Under the pieces are notes generated by a model. The model had not been told where the DNA came from. It did not search any database and worked only from the letters and a program-made list of their open reading frames with translations. Both the position numbers and the translations under genes were made by a program. Source: Lawsonibacter faecis (GTDB lineage: Bacteria > Bacillota > Clostridia > Oscillospirales > Oscillospiraceae). From it: a DNA stretch of 64,000 nt. The stretch covers positions 62,001-126,000 of the forward strand of contig NZ_JACOPQ010000007.1 in assembly GCF_014287675.1 (NCBI RefSeq), read 5' to 3'. Shown here piece by piece: positions 7,376-16,302 of this stretch (position 1 is its first letter; the number at the start of each line of letters is the position of its first letter).

Positions 7376-10096
7376 TTAGGTGTTTGAGGTGAGTTTCTCA
7401 GGGAAAATGAGCTTGCGCAGGGTGCCCACCGGCAGAATGATGAGGGACAGCAGGGCAACCACGCCCCACTCGCTCAGGGTCAGCGGCGCGGTGCGCAGAA
7501 TTGGCCCGCCGATGTAGGTCATCAGCACCTGAACCACGGCAATCAGACCCATGACATACAGGAAGGTCCTGTTCTGCGTGATGTTGTCGAAGATGTTGAT
7601 CTTCTCCGTGCGGGCGTTAAAGCCGTTGAGCATGGCGCTGAGCACATAGAAGCAGAAGAAGCCGGTCATAAAGTAGATGTCGTGGCCGTTGTAGATCATC
7701 TCGCCGTCCAGGCGGAAGAGATCGCGGAAGAAGGGGTGAAGGAGGAAGACCATGCTGGCGGCGGTGAGGTAGATGCCCATGGTGAGCAGGGACGACCACA
7801 TATTTTTGCTGATGATGGACTCGTCCCGGCGCTTGGGCTTTTCATCCATGTAGCGCTCCAGCGCGGGCTCTCCGCCCAGGGCCAGGGCGGCCAGGGTATC
7901 CATGACGATGTTGACCCAGAGCATCTGGGTGACGGACAGAGGCGTGCCCATGCCGATAAAGGGGCCGATGAGGGCGATCAGCACGGCGCTGATGTTGATG
8001 GTAAGCTGGAAGACGATGAACTTTCGGATGTTGTTGTAGATGGTGCGGCCGTAGAGGACGGTCTTGACCACACTGTTGAAATTGTCGTCCAGGATGGTGA
8101 TCTCAGCGGCCTCCTTGGAGACCTCGGTACCGGAGCCCATGGCGAAGCCCACGTCGGCCTTTTTGAGGGCGGGGGCATCGTTCACACCGTCGCCCGTCAT
8201 GCCCACCACCAGGTTCATCTCCTGGGAGACGCGGACCAGGCGGCTCTTGTCGGTGGGCAGCGCCCGGGCCACCACCCGCAGGCGGGGCAGGGCGGATTTG
8301 AGCTCCTCGTCGGACATAGCGGCCAAATCGTCGCTGGTGAGGGCCAGATCGTCGGCTGACTCAATGAGCCTGGCGTCGCGGGCTATGGCGGCGGCGGTCT
8401 CCTTCTTGTCGCCGGTGACCATGACCACCTGGATGCCGGCCCGCTTGGCGGTGCGGATGGCCTCCACGGCCTCCGGGCGCAGCTCGTCCCGGATGCCCAC
8501 CATGCCCACGAAGGTCATGTCCTGCAAAAGGTGCTCGCCAATCCGGTTATCGGAGGTAGCGAAGGCCAGCACGCGCATGGCCTTCTCGGAGAGGGCGGAC
8601 ATGTGCCGCTCCAGCTGCTCGCGCACCTCGTCGGTCATGGGGTGGACCTGAAGGTCCTCGCCGTAGTAGGAGGTGCAGTAGGCCAGCAGCTTTTCCGGCG
8701 CGCCCTTGATGATGGCCCGGTCCAGTTTGCCCCTGAGGACGCTGGCGGAATACTTGTTGGCGCTGTTGAACATGAGGCTGTCCTCACATTCCAGCTTATA
8801 GTTCTCGTAGGTGAGGGTGCCGTCCACGCCCACGAATTCATGGAGGGCGCGTTCCGTGGCGTTGCCGCCGGTGACCTGGAGCACGCCGTCGCTCACCAGG
8901 GCGATGGCGTTGGTATTGCCGCAGATGTTGATCAGCAGCATCTCCCGCAGCGCGTCGGGTATAGAGGGAAAGGATTGGTAATCCTTTCCCTCGGGGGAGA
9001 TGAAGTCCACCACCTGAAGGCTGCCCTTGGTGATGGTGCCGGTCTTGTCGGAGAAGAGGATGTTCAGGCTGCCCGCCGTCTCCGCGCCGTCAATTTTCCG
9101 GATCAGAATGTTGTCCTTGAGGAGCTTTTTCATATTGAGGCCCGAGACCAGTGCGATCATCATGGGCAGGCCTTCGGGTACCGCCACAACGATAATGACC
9201 ACTGCCAGAGTGACGGAGGATACCAGATCCCGGAGGATCTGCATGAGGTTGGGCATGGAGAAGTACACGTCCGCGCCGGGCAGGAGGGTGGGATTGAAGA
9301 AAATGCAGTTGATCATGAAGGCGATGGCGATGAGCGTGCCGCCGATGTAACCGAACTTGGAGATGGCATCGGCCACCTTGCCCAGCTTAACCTTGAGGGG
9401 GGACTCGCGCTCGTCGTCCTCCTTGAGCTCCGAGGCCAGCCGGCCGAACTGGGACTTGTCGCCCACGCACTCCACCCGCATGACGGCCTCGCCGCTGGTG
9501 ACCACGGAGCCGCGGTAGACCTTGTGTGTGTCCAGAAAATCAATTTGCTCCGCGTCGTACTGGTAGCCCGGCTCCACGGCGGTCTTTTTCGCGTCCTCGC
9601 TCTCACCGTTCAGGCTGGCCTGGTTGACCTTGATATCGCCGTTGACGATGATGCCGTCGGCGCAGACCTTATCGCCCGCCTGGAGCAGCACATAGTCGCC
9701 GGTCACGATGTCGTCAATCTTCAAATCGCGGATTTTGACCGTGCCGTCGTGCCTGCGGAATACCTTGCACAGGATTTTGGAGTATTCGTCCTGGAGCTTC
9801 TGAAAGAGCTGATTGTTGGAATACTCGCTATAGGTGGACACCGTGGTGGCCAGAATAACCGCGATGGCGATACCCACCGCCTCCAGCCAGTCGCCCACGC
9901 CAATGATGGCAAACACCACCGTAATGACCAGGGCCACGGTGAGGATGCGGATGAGGGCGTCGCCGCGGAAGGTCTCCCAGAGCTCCTTCCAGAAGGAGCT
10001 CTGCTCCGGCGGTGTGAGCCCATTGCTGCCGAACTTTTTGCGGCTTTCTTCCGCCTGCTGCTCAGTCAGCGCGTCGATCTCATGATTTTTCAGCAT
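7376..10096 (-). CDS. Calcium-type P-type ATPase (cation efflux pump)
   Basis: A 906-residue P2-type ATPase. Visible landmarks: actuator-loop NGES (163-166), PEGLP in the M4 ion path (307-311), phosphorylation site DKTGT with Asp350, VMVTGD, and TGDGVNDAPALKKADVGFAMG in the hinge. The architecture and PEGLP sequence fit SERCA/PMCA-like calcium transporters. It starts 1 nt after the HAD gene stop, with GGAG 10 nt before the ATG, so it belongs to the Ter operon. Such pumps recur in Firmicute Ter clusters, and no TerC membrane protein is present here. Ion specificity is inferred from family, not proven. Confidence 0.93.
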   Translation of the reverse strand: MLKNHEIDALTEQQAEESRKKFGSNGLTPPEQSSFWKELWETFRGDALIRILTVALVITVVFAIIGVGDWLEAVGIAIAVILATTVSTYSEYSNNQLFQKLQDEYSKILCKVFRRHDGTVKIRDLKIDDIVTGDYVLLQAGDKVCADGIIVNGDIKVNQASLNGESEDAKKTAVEPGYQYDAEQIDFLDTHKVYRGSVVTSGEAVMRVECVGDKSQFGRLASELKEDDERESPLKVKLGKVADAISKFGYIGGTLIAIAFMINCIFFNPTLLPGADVYFSMPNLMQILRDLVSSVTLAVVIIVVAVPEGLPMMIALVSGLNMKKLLKDNILIRKIDGAETAGSLNILFSDKTGTITKGSLQVVDFISPEGKDYQSFPSIPDALREMLLINICGNTNAIALVSDGVLQVTGGNATERALHEFVGVDGTLTYENYKLECEDSLMFNSANKYSASVLRGKLDRAIIKGAPEKLLAYCTSYYGEDLQVHPMTDEVREQLERHMSALSEKAMRVLAFATSDNRIGEHLLQDMTFVGMVGIRDELRPEAVEAIRTAKRAGIQVVMVTGDKKETAAAIARDARLIESADDLALTSDDLAAMSDEELKSALPRLRVVARALPTDKSRLVRVSQEMNLVVGMTGDGVNDAPALKKADVGFAMGSGTEVSKEAAEITILDDNFNSVVKTVLYGRTIYNNIRKFIVFQLTINISAVLIALIGPFIGMGTPLSVTQMLWVNIVMDTLAALALGGEPALERYMDEKPKRRDESIISKNMWSSLLTMGIYLTAASMVFLLHPFFRDLFRLDGEMIYNGHDIYFMTGFFCFYVLSAMLNGFNARTEKINIFDNITQNRTFLYVMGLIAVVQVLMTYIGGPILRTAPLTLSEWGVVALLSLIILPVGTLRKLIFPEKLTSNT

Positions 10097-10097
10097 T

Positions 10098-10868
10098 CTA
10101 TCTTTCTCCTAGTATTAGATGTAGCACTTCCTCGGTCCCGGCTTCGCCGGGGGCCGAGGAGAAGCGGATGGGAAAGCCCCAGTCCCCGCCGTCCAGCTCA
10201 CAGCCGCGCAGGGACCAAGCTGTGCCGCACGCGCGGAGCATGGGCAGGTCGAACCAGGAATCCCCGAATCCCACGGTATCGGAGTCGCCCTCCAGGGTCC
10301 GGACCCGGTCCAGAACCCGTCCCTTGTCAATTGCAGACGGGGAGAGGTAGAGCTTTTTCCGCTGCCGGAAAAGCGCCCAGCCCTTGCGGCTCAGCTCGGA
10401 ACCGAGCTGGCCGCAGGCCGCGTCGTCAAATCTCTCCTCATCCACAAAGAAGACGGCCAAATACTCGTACTGCTTGGAGAGGCACTCGATTCCGGGGAGA
10501 ACTCTCTGTATCCAGTCCGCGCCGGCGCCGAGATCCAGGGGGAGATCCGCCACCGTTCGGCGGACCCAACCGGACCACTCTCTGTCCTCCACGCCGTCCC
10601 GGTAGAGGTACAGGCCGTTTTGAAGGGCCAGATAGCGGCAGGCGCCGTCTCGTACAAAGACCACCCGCCGGGCCTGCTCAAGCCCCCGCAGGGTGTTCAC
10701 CAGGAACACGGCGCGCTTTTGCAGCAGACCCAGGGCGGAGAGCGCTCCGGGCGTCATAAATCCGGCGGGCGCTCCCTGGCGGTACTCGGCGGGAACCACA
10801 GGGACGTCCCCCGTCAGCCGCCGCTGGGAAAAAATGAGGGTGCGGTCAAGGTCGGCGGAGAATATCAT
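10098..10868 (-). CDS. HAD-superfamily phosphatase of the Ter biosynthetic module
   Basis: A 256-residue hydrolase with the HAD motif I DLDRT near the N-terminus (catalytic Asp at residue 6) and motif IV GFGDSWFDLPML near residues 200-211. It resembles the sucrose-phosphatase/Cof branch. Its ATG overlaps the TGA of the upstream gene by 4 nt (ATGA), a sign of translational coupling. HAD proteins of this type accompany the phosphoribosyltransferase-like proteins of Ter clusters and are thought to dephosphorylate the pathway product; the substrate is unknown. Confidence 0.82.
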   Translation of the reverse strand: MIFSADLDRTLIFSQRRLTGDVPVVPAEYRQGAPAGFMTPGALSALGLLQKRAVFLVNTLRGLEQARRVVFVRDGACRYLALQNGLYLYRDGVEDREWSGWVRRTVADLPLDLGAGADWIQRVLPGIECLSKQYEYLAVFFVDEERFDDAACGQLGSELSRKGWALFRQRKKLYLSPSAIDKGRVLDRVRTLEGDSDTVGFGDSWFDLPMLRACGTAWSLRGCELDGGDWGFPIRFSSAPGEAGTEEVLHLILGER

Positions 10869-11977
10869 TCCGCGCCACCCCGCTTGTCCGCGATGAGACC
10901 GCAGCAGAGGTAGGGCATATCGGGGTAAACCGTGACGGGCACATTCCTTTCGCGGGCGAGCAGGATGATATGTCCCACATCGGGATGTCCGGCCTCCCGC
11001 AAAAGCACCCGGTCGGGCACCCGGCGGAGGAGCACCCGGGTGGTCTCCCCAATGCTGGGCTTGATGCGGTTTACATCCCCTATGCCGAACGCCTCGCCAA
11101 TTCGGCGCACCGCCTCCATGCCCCGCCAGTCAGGCGTGCGGTCCGAGGAAAGAAGGGCGCGGTACAGGGCGTCGATGTCCCCGCGCAGGGGTGCGAAGTG
11201 ACGGCAAACGCCGTCCAGATAGCGGGCCGTCTGATCGATGGACGCAAATTCCCGGTAAACCCGCACGCCGTGAAAATCGTCCGGGCCAATCAGCGCGGCG
11301 TTGTGAACGGTGCGGCTGATGAGGCCGCAGACCGTACTGTTGAGGCAGCAGGAGGGGTTGATAAAATCCTCCCGGGTGGCGTAGAGCGAGCAGGAGTGGG
11401 CCGGGTCGGCCAGCACGGCCAGTATGGGGCGGAGGCCTGCACCGCTGCGGGCGTTGAACTGTGCGCAGGACTCCTCCAGCTGCCGGGTGATCATTCCCTT
11501 GCCAGTCCAGCCGTCCACAAAGACGGGTGTCCGGTCGGGATGGCGCGAGAGGAGGCAGCGCATGGCGTTTTCGTCAAAGCCCTTGCCTCGGATGATGCTT
11601 ACGCCGTAATGGGGCAAATCCACCCCCAGCTCCCGCCCGGCGTAGCGGCGCATGAGCACCCCGCAGGGCACGCCCGCCCGCACCAGGGAAACCAGCAGGG
11701 GTTTTTCGTACGCCTGGAGCACCAGCCTGGTGAGCGCGCCGGTATAGAGGGCCACCCGGGGGAGCTGACTGTCCATCAGGCGGTCGAAGACCGCCATATA
11801 GGCGGCGCTGGGCACCTGCTCAATGGGCAGATCCTCGGAGTAGTGCCGCCCGGCCTGAATGTCCCGCTCCCGGAGGGCGGTGTCCCGCTCCTCCACCTGC
11901 CCGGTCACGTCCTTGAGGAGCAGGGTTACGTCCTCCGGGTCAAAGCTGCCCGGAGGGATGGGGATAGCCGTGGTCAT
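10865..11977 (-). CDS. StiP / PRTase-like protein of the Ter module (PF11202 type)
   Basis: A 370-residue protein of the family annotated either as 'cysteine protease StiP' or as a phosphoribosyltransferase-like domain (DUF2983). The N-terminal GSFDPEDVTLLLKDV is typical of the family; VSLVRAGVPCGVLMRRY and PVFVDGWTGKG (about residues 151-161) form the likely phosphate/PRPP-binding region. The ATG at 11977 overlaps the upstream stop as ATGA; an in-frame ATG at 11986 with a GGAG 11 nt upstream is nearly as good. It sits between a second PRTase and the HAD phosphatase. Whether it is an enzyme of nucleotide-like metabolism or a peptidase cannot be decided from sequence. Confidence 0.78.
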   Translation of the reverse strand: MTTAIPIPPGSFDPEDVTLLLKDVTGQVEERDTALRERDIQAGRHYSEDLPIEQVPSAAYMAVFDRLMDSQLPRVALYTGALTRLVLQAYEKPLLVSLVRAGVPCGVLMRRYAGRELGVDLPHYGVSIIRGKGFDENAMRCLLSRHPDRTPVFVDGWTGKGMITRQLEESCAQFNARSGAGLRPILAVLADPAHSCSLYATREDFINPSCCLNSTVCGLISRTVHNAALIGPDDFHGVRVYREFASIDQTARYLDGVCRHFAPLRGDIDALYRALLSSDRTPDWRGMEAVRRIGEAFGIGDVNRIKPSIGETTRVLLRRVPDRVLLREAGHPDVGHIILLARERNVPVTVYPDMPYLCCGLIADKRGGAE

Positions 11978-13218
11978 AATGCGCATACCGTCACTTTCTC
12001 CGCGCCCCTGGACGCCAGGTAGGACGCGAGCTGAGAGAGGCCCTCCTGACGCAGGGTCTCCCGTTCGGAGAAGACAAACGCCGCGCTGCACGGCTCCTCC
12101 GGCACGTTATAGAGATAGCCCGCGCCGCTGTAGCGGTCCGGCGGATCGAAACAGACTCCGCATGTGACGGCAGAGCCGGCGAGGGGACGGACGGGACTCT
12201 GAGTCGTGGAGTGGAACCGCCCCCCTCCGCAGAAGAACGCAGTCAGAGCCGGGCCGTAGATGAACTCCCCGGTGCCCAAAAAGAGGGCGTCCGGAGCCGC
12301 GGGGCCAAGGCGCTCGGCCAGCTCCCGGCACCGGGCCCGCTGGGCGGCCAAGTCTTGCGCCGACTGCAGAAAGCGGTCGGACAGATTGCCGCAGCGGCGG
12401 TCCTGCAAAAGCGCGGCAGCACCGGCTGCGCCGCGCAAATCCGTCAGACAGCCGTCGGGCATGGCGCCCTCTTCCACGCCGGAGATGCGCCCGCGGATCA
12501 GCGAGACCGCCCGGATTTCAATGTTCAGCTCCCGCTCCAGCGCCAGGCGGTTGTCCCCGGCGCTGTTGTCAAGCAGGCTCATCAGGGTAAAGCGGCGGAT
12601 GCCGTACGCGCTGTGGAGCTGACGCACCAAACGCAGGGCGGTGTTTCCGGTGGTCAGCTCGTCGTCCACCAGCACGGCCTGGCGGCAGCCCGCCAGGAAG
12701 GGATCGTCCGGATTCAGGTAGAGCATATGGGTGCGGGCGTGGGAGTGGGACTCGTCAAAGGTGAGGAAGGAGCGGCCGGGGACCTCCAGCCGGGTGGTGC
12801 TGATGTAGGCCGTTTCCCCGTCAAAGCAGTCCGCCACGGCCCGGGCAAGGCCCGTGGCCGTCTCCGCAAAGCCCACAAATAGGGTGCGGTCCGCCTCCGT
12901 GACGGTGTGGCGGGAGCACTCCAGCATCTCCCACACATCGGCCGCGGGGCGCTGGGCGCCCCGGAACAGGTCCGCCCAGCCGCAGGTATCCTCCTCCCCC
13001 AGGTACGCCAGGGCGAGGAGCTTTCCCGCCGCCAGAAGGGCGGAGGGACGGATGGGCAGGTGCTTGCCCAGTACGCGGCTGACAAAGAGGAAGGAGCGCT
13101 TGCTGTTGCGCCGGACGGCCAGCTCGAAAAGGTCCTCGGGCTTCAGGCCGAATCTGGAAGCATGGACCTCCATGTGCAGACGAAGCGTATCGCCCAGAGA
13201 ATAAGAAATCATCCTCAC
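11974..13218 (-). CDS. Phosphoribosyltransferase-domain protein of the Ter module
   Basis: A 414-residue protein carrying the classic type I PRTase PRPP loop AVLVDDELTTGNTALRL (around 181-197), followed by a C-terminal region corresponding to the TRSP-type extension found with Ter-linked PRTases. The start overlaps the stop of the lyase gene: GTG at 13218 has GGAGG 9 nt upstream, while the ATG at 13212 gives MISYSLGDTL, closer to how I expect homologues to begin. Its place between the lyase and StiP-like genes, all overlapping by a few bases, argues for a single pathway. Substrate unknown. Confidence 0.82.
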   Translation of the reverse strand: MRMISYSLGDTLRLHMEVHASRFGLKPEDLFELAVRRNSKRSFLFVSRVLGKHLPIRPSALLAAGKLLALAYLGEEDTCGWADLFRGAQRPAADVWEMLECSRHTVTEADRTLFVGFAETATGLARAVADCFDGETAYISTTRLEVPGRSFLTFDESHSHARTHMLYLNPDDPFLAGCRQAVLVDDELTTGNTALRLVRQLHSAYGIRRFTLMSLLDNSAGDNRLALERELNIEIRAVSLIRGRISGVEEGAMPDGCLTDLRGAAGAAALLQDRRCGNLSDRFLQSAQDLAAQRARCRELAERLGPAAPDALFLGTGEFIYGPALTAFFCGGGRFHSTTQSPVRPLAGSAVTCGVCFDPPDRYSGAGYLYNVPEEPCSAAFVFSERETLRQEGLSQLASYLASRGAEKVTVCAL

Positions 13219-14351
13219 AGCCGGCAGCCTCCGTCGTGGACGGCCCGCAGCAGGCCGCGCGCGTCGGTGCCCTCCTGGTAAACGCCGTAGACGTCGGCCT
13301 GACGCAGGAGTTTGGCCGCCCAGAGCGCGTGGGGCTTGAGCTCGTTCATTTTGTTCTGACGGAGGCTGGGCAGGACCCCCAGACGGCCCTGATCGCCGCC
13401 CAGGACGGTGACCGCGTCATGGTAGACCTCATAGGGGACCACATAGCCGGCCTGCACGGGCAGAAGCTGGGTGGGATGGACGCAGGTCTTGCCGCACACG
13501 CCGTTTTGCTGGTCGAGATAGACCTCGTGCATCAGCCCCTCAATCTCGCCCCAGTTTTGGGTGGCCCTGGCCCGGGCGGCGGTGGAGTAGTACTCCCACA
13601 CCGGACCGCTCACCGTGTAGCGGTCCTCCGTGCCGAACACCCGCACCACATCGGCGATGCAGTTTGCAACCATCGTCACACTGTAGATGGGGGTGTCGGG
13701 CCCACGGCGGATGCCATAGAGCCCGCACAGGTCGGTGGCCCCTACGCGCATATTGAGGATGTGCTCATAGTGGCGGTCGGTGACCGCTCTGAGCTCCCTC
13801 AGGAGGCCGACGCGGTCTCCGCAGAGCATCAACTCAGCGGATTCCAGGATGGGCATGGCGTAAAAGGGGTCCTTGGCACGGCTGTTGATATCGGACACCA
13901 GCCTCAGGTAGCGCTCCAAATCCGCCCGGCAGACCTTGGGCAGGACGACCCCGGTGAGTACGGTGCTGTAGCGCACGAAGAGGTCCGCCATGCGCTCCAG
14001 CATATCCGCGTCCTTCACCCGCACGAAGAGCAGGGGCATGCAGTCACGGGGCAGAATGCCCTCCCCCACGGCGCGGTCGAGCTGCTCGAGCTGCCGCCCG
14101 GTGTTCTCCACGGCGTTCTCCCGCTCCTGATCGCCCACGGAGTCCTCCAGACAGATAGCCATGGAGGAGAGCCCCTGCACTTTTCCGCGGATGATGATGT
14201 GGGCGATGGTCTGGTTCACTCCGGGAATATACAGCAGCCCCCCCACGGCGATGCGGAGGGCGTCCCGGTCGGTGGTTTTGTAAAAGGGCTCGCTCTGGCG
14301 GGAGAAAAGGCTGGAGCGGTCGCCCTCTGATAAGTAGTTAAAGTATCTCAT
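13215..14351 (-). CDS. HpcH/HpaI aldolase / citrate lyase beta-like enzyme of the Ter module
   Basis: A 378-residue protein of the HpcH/HpaI-CitE superfamily. Diagnostic stretches include LYIPGVNQTIAHIIIRGK, SMAICLEDSV (acidic metal ligands), PILESAELM and a late GKTCVHPTQL segment. Family members make or break C-C bonds of carboxylated intermediates using a divalent metal. It is the first gene of the four-gene coupled module, after an 80-nt gap from the last TerD gene, and its stop overlaps the next gene. The reaction in Ter clusters is not established. Confidence 0.85.
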   Translation of the reverse strand: MRYFNYLSEGDRSSLFSRQSEPFYKTTDRDALRIAVGGLLYIPGVNQTIAHIIIRGKVQGLSSMAICLEDSVGDQERENAVENTGRQLEQLDRAVGEGILPRDCMPLLFVRVKDADMLERMADLFVRYSTVLTGVVLPKVCRADLERYLRLVSDINSRAKDPFYAMPILESAELMLCGDRVGLLRELRAVTDRHYEHILNMRVGATDLCGLYGIRRGPDTPIYSVTMVANCIADVVRVFGTEDRYTVSGPVWEYYSTAARARATQNWGEIEGLMHEVYLDQQNGVCGKTCVHPTQLLPVQAGYVVPYEVYHDAVTVLGGDQGRLGVLPSLRQNKMNELKPHALWAAKLLRQADVYGVYQEGTDARGLLRAVHDGGCRL

Positions 14352-14370
14352 GTAGCCTCTTTCAGCAACC

Positions 14371-14408
14371 CCCGTGGACTGGCGCTGTACGCCGCTCCAC
14401 GGGGGCAG
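14371..14408. other. Inverted repeat between TerD and the lyase gene
   Basis: CCCCCGTGGA and TCCACGGGGG pair over a loop of about 18 nt. There is no T-run after it on the minus strand, so it is more likely an RNA-stability or processing hairpin inside the operon than a full terminator. It divides the TerD genes from the enzyme module. Confidence 0.45.
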
Positions 14409-14432
14409 TTAGGGGAGTATGTTTTCAAAAAA

Positions 14433-15005
14433 TTACACGCTCAGGCCGTACTGACGGCAGAGGGCCTCCAGGCCGCCGTTGAAGCCGGAGCCCACGGCGG
14501 AGAACTTCCACTCGCCGTTGTGGCGGTACACCTCGGCAAAGACGATGGCGGTCTCGGTGGAGTAGTCCTCGCCCAGGTCGAAGCGGAGCAGCTCCGCGCC
14601 CGACTGCTTGTCCACCAGGCGGACAAACGCGTTTTGAACCTGGCCGAAATTCTGGGCCCGGGCCACTGCGTCATAGATGGTGACGGTGACGGCAATCTTC
14701 TCCACATAGGCGGGGATCTTGTCAAACTCAATGGTGACGGACTCGTCGTCGCCTTCGCCCTCGCCGGTGCGGTTGTCGCCGGAGTGGGTCACGCCGCCGG
14801 AGGAGAGGTTGTTGTAGAAAATAAAGTCGGAGTCGTGTGCACACTTGCCGCTGCTGTCCAGCAGAAAGATGGAGGCGTCAAGATCGTAATCCGAGCCGCT
14901 GTCGTACTGCTTGATATCCCAGCCCAGACCCACCAGCGCAACCTTTAGGTTGGGAGCTTCCTTGCTCAGGTTCACCTTCTGACCCTTGGAGAGATTAATA
15001 GACAT
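14433..15005 (-). CDS. TerD family protein, paralogue 3
   Basis: A 190-residue single-domain TerD/TerE protein. Calcium-binding signatures are intact: DYDLDASIF (39-47) and SGDNRTGEGEGDDES (75-89), with the closing motif GSGFNGGLEALC. It starts 8 nt after GGAGG and follows paralogue 2 by 15 nt. TerD proteins are cytosolic calcium binders that support resistance to tellurite, phage or membrane stress. It is closest to paralogue 1 (15659-16237), suggesting local duplication. Confidence 0.93.
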   Translation of the reverse strand: MSINLSKGQKVNLSKEAPNLKVALVGLGWDIKQYDSGSDYDLDASIFLLDSSGKCAHDSDFIFYNNLSSGGVTHSGDNRTGEGEGDDESVTIEFDKIPAYVEKIAVTVTIYDAVARAQNFGQVQNAFVRLVDKQSGAELLRFDLGEDYSTETAIVFAEVYRHNGEWKFSAVGSGFNGGLEALCRQYGLSV

Positions 15006-15020
15006 GGTGTATTCCTCCTC

Positions 15021-15629
15021 TTATTGATATTTGCGCACCAGATCGCTGATGCCGGGCTCATAGCCGGGCTGGCCGATGGCGGAGAATTTCCAGGCGCTGC
15101 CCTCGCGGTGAATCTCGCCCACAATCATGGAGGTCTTGCCGGAGTAGTCCTCGGTGAGATTGTAGCTGGCAATCGTCTCGTTGGAGCCCTTGTCCACAAT
15201 GCGGATGTAAGCGTTTTCCACCATACCGAAATGCTGCTTGCGGTTCACGCAGTCGTAGATGTTGACCACAAATACGATGCGGTCGATGCCTGCGGGTACG
15301 CGGGTGAGGTCCACCAGCACCTGCTCAGAATCCTCCATGCCGCCCATGGTGCCTCCCACCAGATTGTCGCCGCAGTGGTGGACGCACCCGGTTGCGTGGT
15401 CCTTATGGTTGAAGAAGATGACCTCCTCCTTGGAGGGAACCTTTCCGCTGGCGTTCAGCATGAGGACGGATGCGTCGATATCCACATCCACCTTGGCCTT
15501 GAACATACCCAGCAGGCCGCCGCTCTTCTTGGCTTCCTTCCAGCCCAGGCCGACCATCAGGTTGGTGAGCTGAGAGCCGTCTTTTTTCGTCAGATCAATT
15601 TTCTGACCCTTTTGCAGTGAAATCGCCAT
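15021..15629 (-). CDS. TerD family protein, paralogue 2 (divergent)
   Basis: A 202-residue TerD-fold protein, more divergent than its two neighbours. DVDIDASVLML replaces the usual DLD motif, and the second acidic loop is GDNLVGGTMGGMEDSE rather than the GEGEGDDE form, so calcium binding may differ. The segment around residues 35-50 (KEAKKSGGLLGMFKAK) is an insertion. The start is the ATG at 15629 with an AAAGGTGGG ribosome site; a longer upstream extension has none. It probably works together with the other TerD proteins rather than duplicating them. Confidence 0.9.
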   Translation of the reverse strand: MAISLQKGQKIDLTKKDGSQLTNLMVGLGWKEAKKSGGLLGMFKAKVDVDIDASVLMLNASGKVPSKEEVIFFNHKDHATGCVHHCGDNLVGGTMGGMEDSEQVLVDLTRVPAGIDRIVFVVNIYDCVNRKQHFGMVENAYIRIVDKGSNETIASYNLTEDYSGKTSMIVGEIHREGSAWKFSAIGQPGYEPGISDLVRKYQ

Positions 15630-15658
15630 AGGTTTACACCCACCTTTTATAGTATAAG

Positions 15659-16237
15659 TTATACACTCAGGCCGAAATTGCGGCAGAGGGCCTCCAGCCC
15701 GCCCTGGAATCCGGAACCGACGGCGGCGAACTTCCACTCAGCCCCGTGGCGGTAGAGCTCGGCCACCACGATGGCGGTCTCGATGGAATAATCCTCACCC
15801 AGGTCGAAACGGAGCAGCTCCTCGTTTTTGGCGGTATCCACGATGCGGATGTAGGCGTTGGACACCTGGCCGAAGTTCTGGCTGCGGGCCTCGGCGTCGT
15901 GGATGGTGACGGTAAAGGAGATCTTCTGCACACTGGAAGGCACCTTGCTCAGGGTGATGGTGACGGACTCGTCGTCGCCCTCGCCCTCGCCGGTGCGGTT
16001 GTCGCCCGCGTAGATAACGCTGGCTGCGGCGTCCTGGGGGTTGTTATAGAAAATAAAGTTGGAGTCGCTCTCCACCTTGCCGCTCTCGCCCGTCATAAAG
16101 ACGGACACGTCCAGATCGAACTCATGACCGCCGTCATACTTATTGGTATCCCAGCCCAGACCGGCCAGAATTTTGTCCAGGCCCGCGTTGCCCTTGGTGA
16201 GGTCGACTTTCTGACCCTTGGAAAGATTGATCGGCAT
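15659..16237 (-). CDS. TerD family protein, paralogue 1
   Basis: A 192-residue TerD protein. FDLDVSVFM and AGDNRTGEGEGDDES supply the acidic calcium-binding residues; it ends with GSGFQGGLEALCRNFGLSV. AAGGAG precedes the ATG. It follows the TelA gene by 65 nt and precedes the divergent paralogue 2. Sequence is very close to paralogue 3 throughout, including the C-terminal helix. Confidence 0.94.
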   Translation of the reverse strand: MPINLSKGQKVDLTKGNAGLDKILAGLGWDTNKYDGGHEFDLDVSVFMTGESGKVESDSNFIFYNNPQDAAASVIYAGDNRTGEGEGDDESVTITLSKVPSSVQKISFTVTIHDAEARSQNFGQVSNAYIRIVDTAKNEELLRFDLGEDYSIETAIVVAELYRHGAEWKFAAVGSGFQGGLEALCRNFGLSV

Positions 16238-16302
16238 ACGATTAACACTCCTTCTGATTCATTATGGCCTTATTTCATCTCCGCCCTGCGGAGTGGGGTC
16301 GC

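Noticed and set aside
8531..10759. 742-codon plus-strand frame opposite the P-type ATPase
   Set aside because: Antisense shadow of a strongly conserved ATPase; composition rich in His/Val/Gly without motifs.
13215..14351. Citrate lyase beta subunit of citrate fermentation
   Set aside because: No alpha, gamma or accessory citrate lyase genes are nearby; location inside the Ter operon fits the Ter-linked lyase instead.
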